A DNA stretch of 5,626 bases from Actinomycetota bacterium. Its GTDB lineage: Bacteria; Actinomycetota; Thermoleophilia; Gaiellales; Gaiellaceae. The position numbers and the translations under genes are program-made. Under the pieces are notes generated by a model, which saw only the letters and a list, made by a program, of their open reading frames with translations, was not told the DNA's origin and did not search any database. Each line of letters begins with the position of its first letter. Within the stretch, counting starts at the first letter, position 1. The DNA is taken from NCBI GenBank assembly GCA_005883235.1, contig VAYE01000242.1, positions 1 to 5,626 of the forward strand, in the 5' to 3' direction. Of the stretch, positions 5,525 to 5,626 are shown one piece after another.

Positions 5525-5626
5525 GAAATCGTTCGCGGCCCCTCTTGCGTGCCCCTTGCGTGGATGGCAGAGTGCCGCTTGCGCCGAGCACGGGACGCGA
5601 GTAGGTCGAAGCTCAGCCGGGAGGCA
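5525..5626. other. Intergenic tail with short direct repeats; no gene supported
   Basis: About 100 bases follow the operon. CTTGCGTG occurs at 5544-5551 and 5555-5562, 11 bases apart, and the core CTTGCG again at 5578-5583. A small hairpin, GGCA-GAG-TGCC, lies at 5566-5576. The last bases contain GGGAGG (near 5619-5624), which may be the ribosome binding site of a gene that begins just beyond the window. No clear terminator is seen after the operon. Confidence 0.35.

Noticed and set aside
5521..5604. 27-codon frame starting with GTG overlapping the YCII stop as GTGA
   Set aside because: The GTGA overlap and nearby AAGGAG are tempting, but the AAGGAG is one base from the GTG and the peptide has no recognisable pattern.
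5610..5626. AGCTCAGCCGGGAG resembling a tRNA D-arm at the window end
   Set aside because: The D-stem closing sequence would need GAGC but reads GAGG, position 8 is not T, and the rest of the tRNA is outside the window; GGGAGG is more simply a ribosome binding site.
1..5626. CRISPR array, insertion sequence, prophage or defence genes
   Set aside because: No regularly spaced repeats, terminal inverted repeats, transposase, integrase, nuclease or toxin motifs were seen on either strand.

Overview
The window is very GC-rich (third codon positions are almost all G or C). Its gene style is that of a high-GC actinobacterium-like chromosome: short gaps, frequent GTG starts, GTGA stop/start overlaps, and TANNNT hexamers a few bases before start codons. 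A deep-branching actinobacterium (Thermoleophilia-like) is my guess from general look only. No marker gene here proves it. I see no mobile element, CRISPR array, rRNA or complete tRNA.

Layout. The left edge (1-788, minus) is the 5' part of a multi-pass membrane protein of GT-C-like appearance, cut by the window start. It diverges, across 66 bases, from a DUF4389-type membrane protein (855-1448, plus) built from two gap-free copies of one 74-residue unit. That gene converges, over a small hairpin, on a minus-strand group: a UPF0104/lysylphosphatidylglycerol-synthase-TM-like membrane protein (2196-3170), a cupin (1789-2178) and a dimeric alpha/beta-barrel-type small protein (1464-1757), in transcription order. 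From the same point near 3170 a plus-strand operon runs rightward: a gamma-glutamyltransferase-fold Ntn hydrolase (3169-4731), a GNAT acetyltransferase (4728-5228) and a YCII-domain protein (5225-5524). Each of these three is joined to the next by a 4-base GTGA overlap.

How the genes may work together. The three-gene plus operon is the only tightly coupled set: an autoprocessing amidohydrolase-type enzyme, an acyl-CoA N-acyltransferase and a small YciI-type protein. This would fit processing or detoxifying a small amine or amide, but no substrate can be read from the sequence. The minus-strand set combines a lipid-handling-type membrane protein with two small soluble proteins; a shared pathway is not evident.

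Most worth a second look: (1) the GGT-like enzyme keeps the catalytic Thr but has lost most residues that recognise the gamma-glutamyl group in classical GGT; (2) four transcription-unit-leading genes carry TANNNT six or seven bases before the start codon, the signature of leaderless transcripts; (3) two divergent genes can share one CATG as their start codons; (4) the DUF4389 protein is an exact-length tandem duplication. Otherwise this is an ordinary chromosomal housekeeping or accessory stretch, and I did not find a convincing new defence or mobile system.
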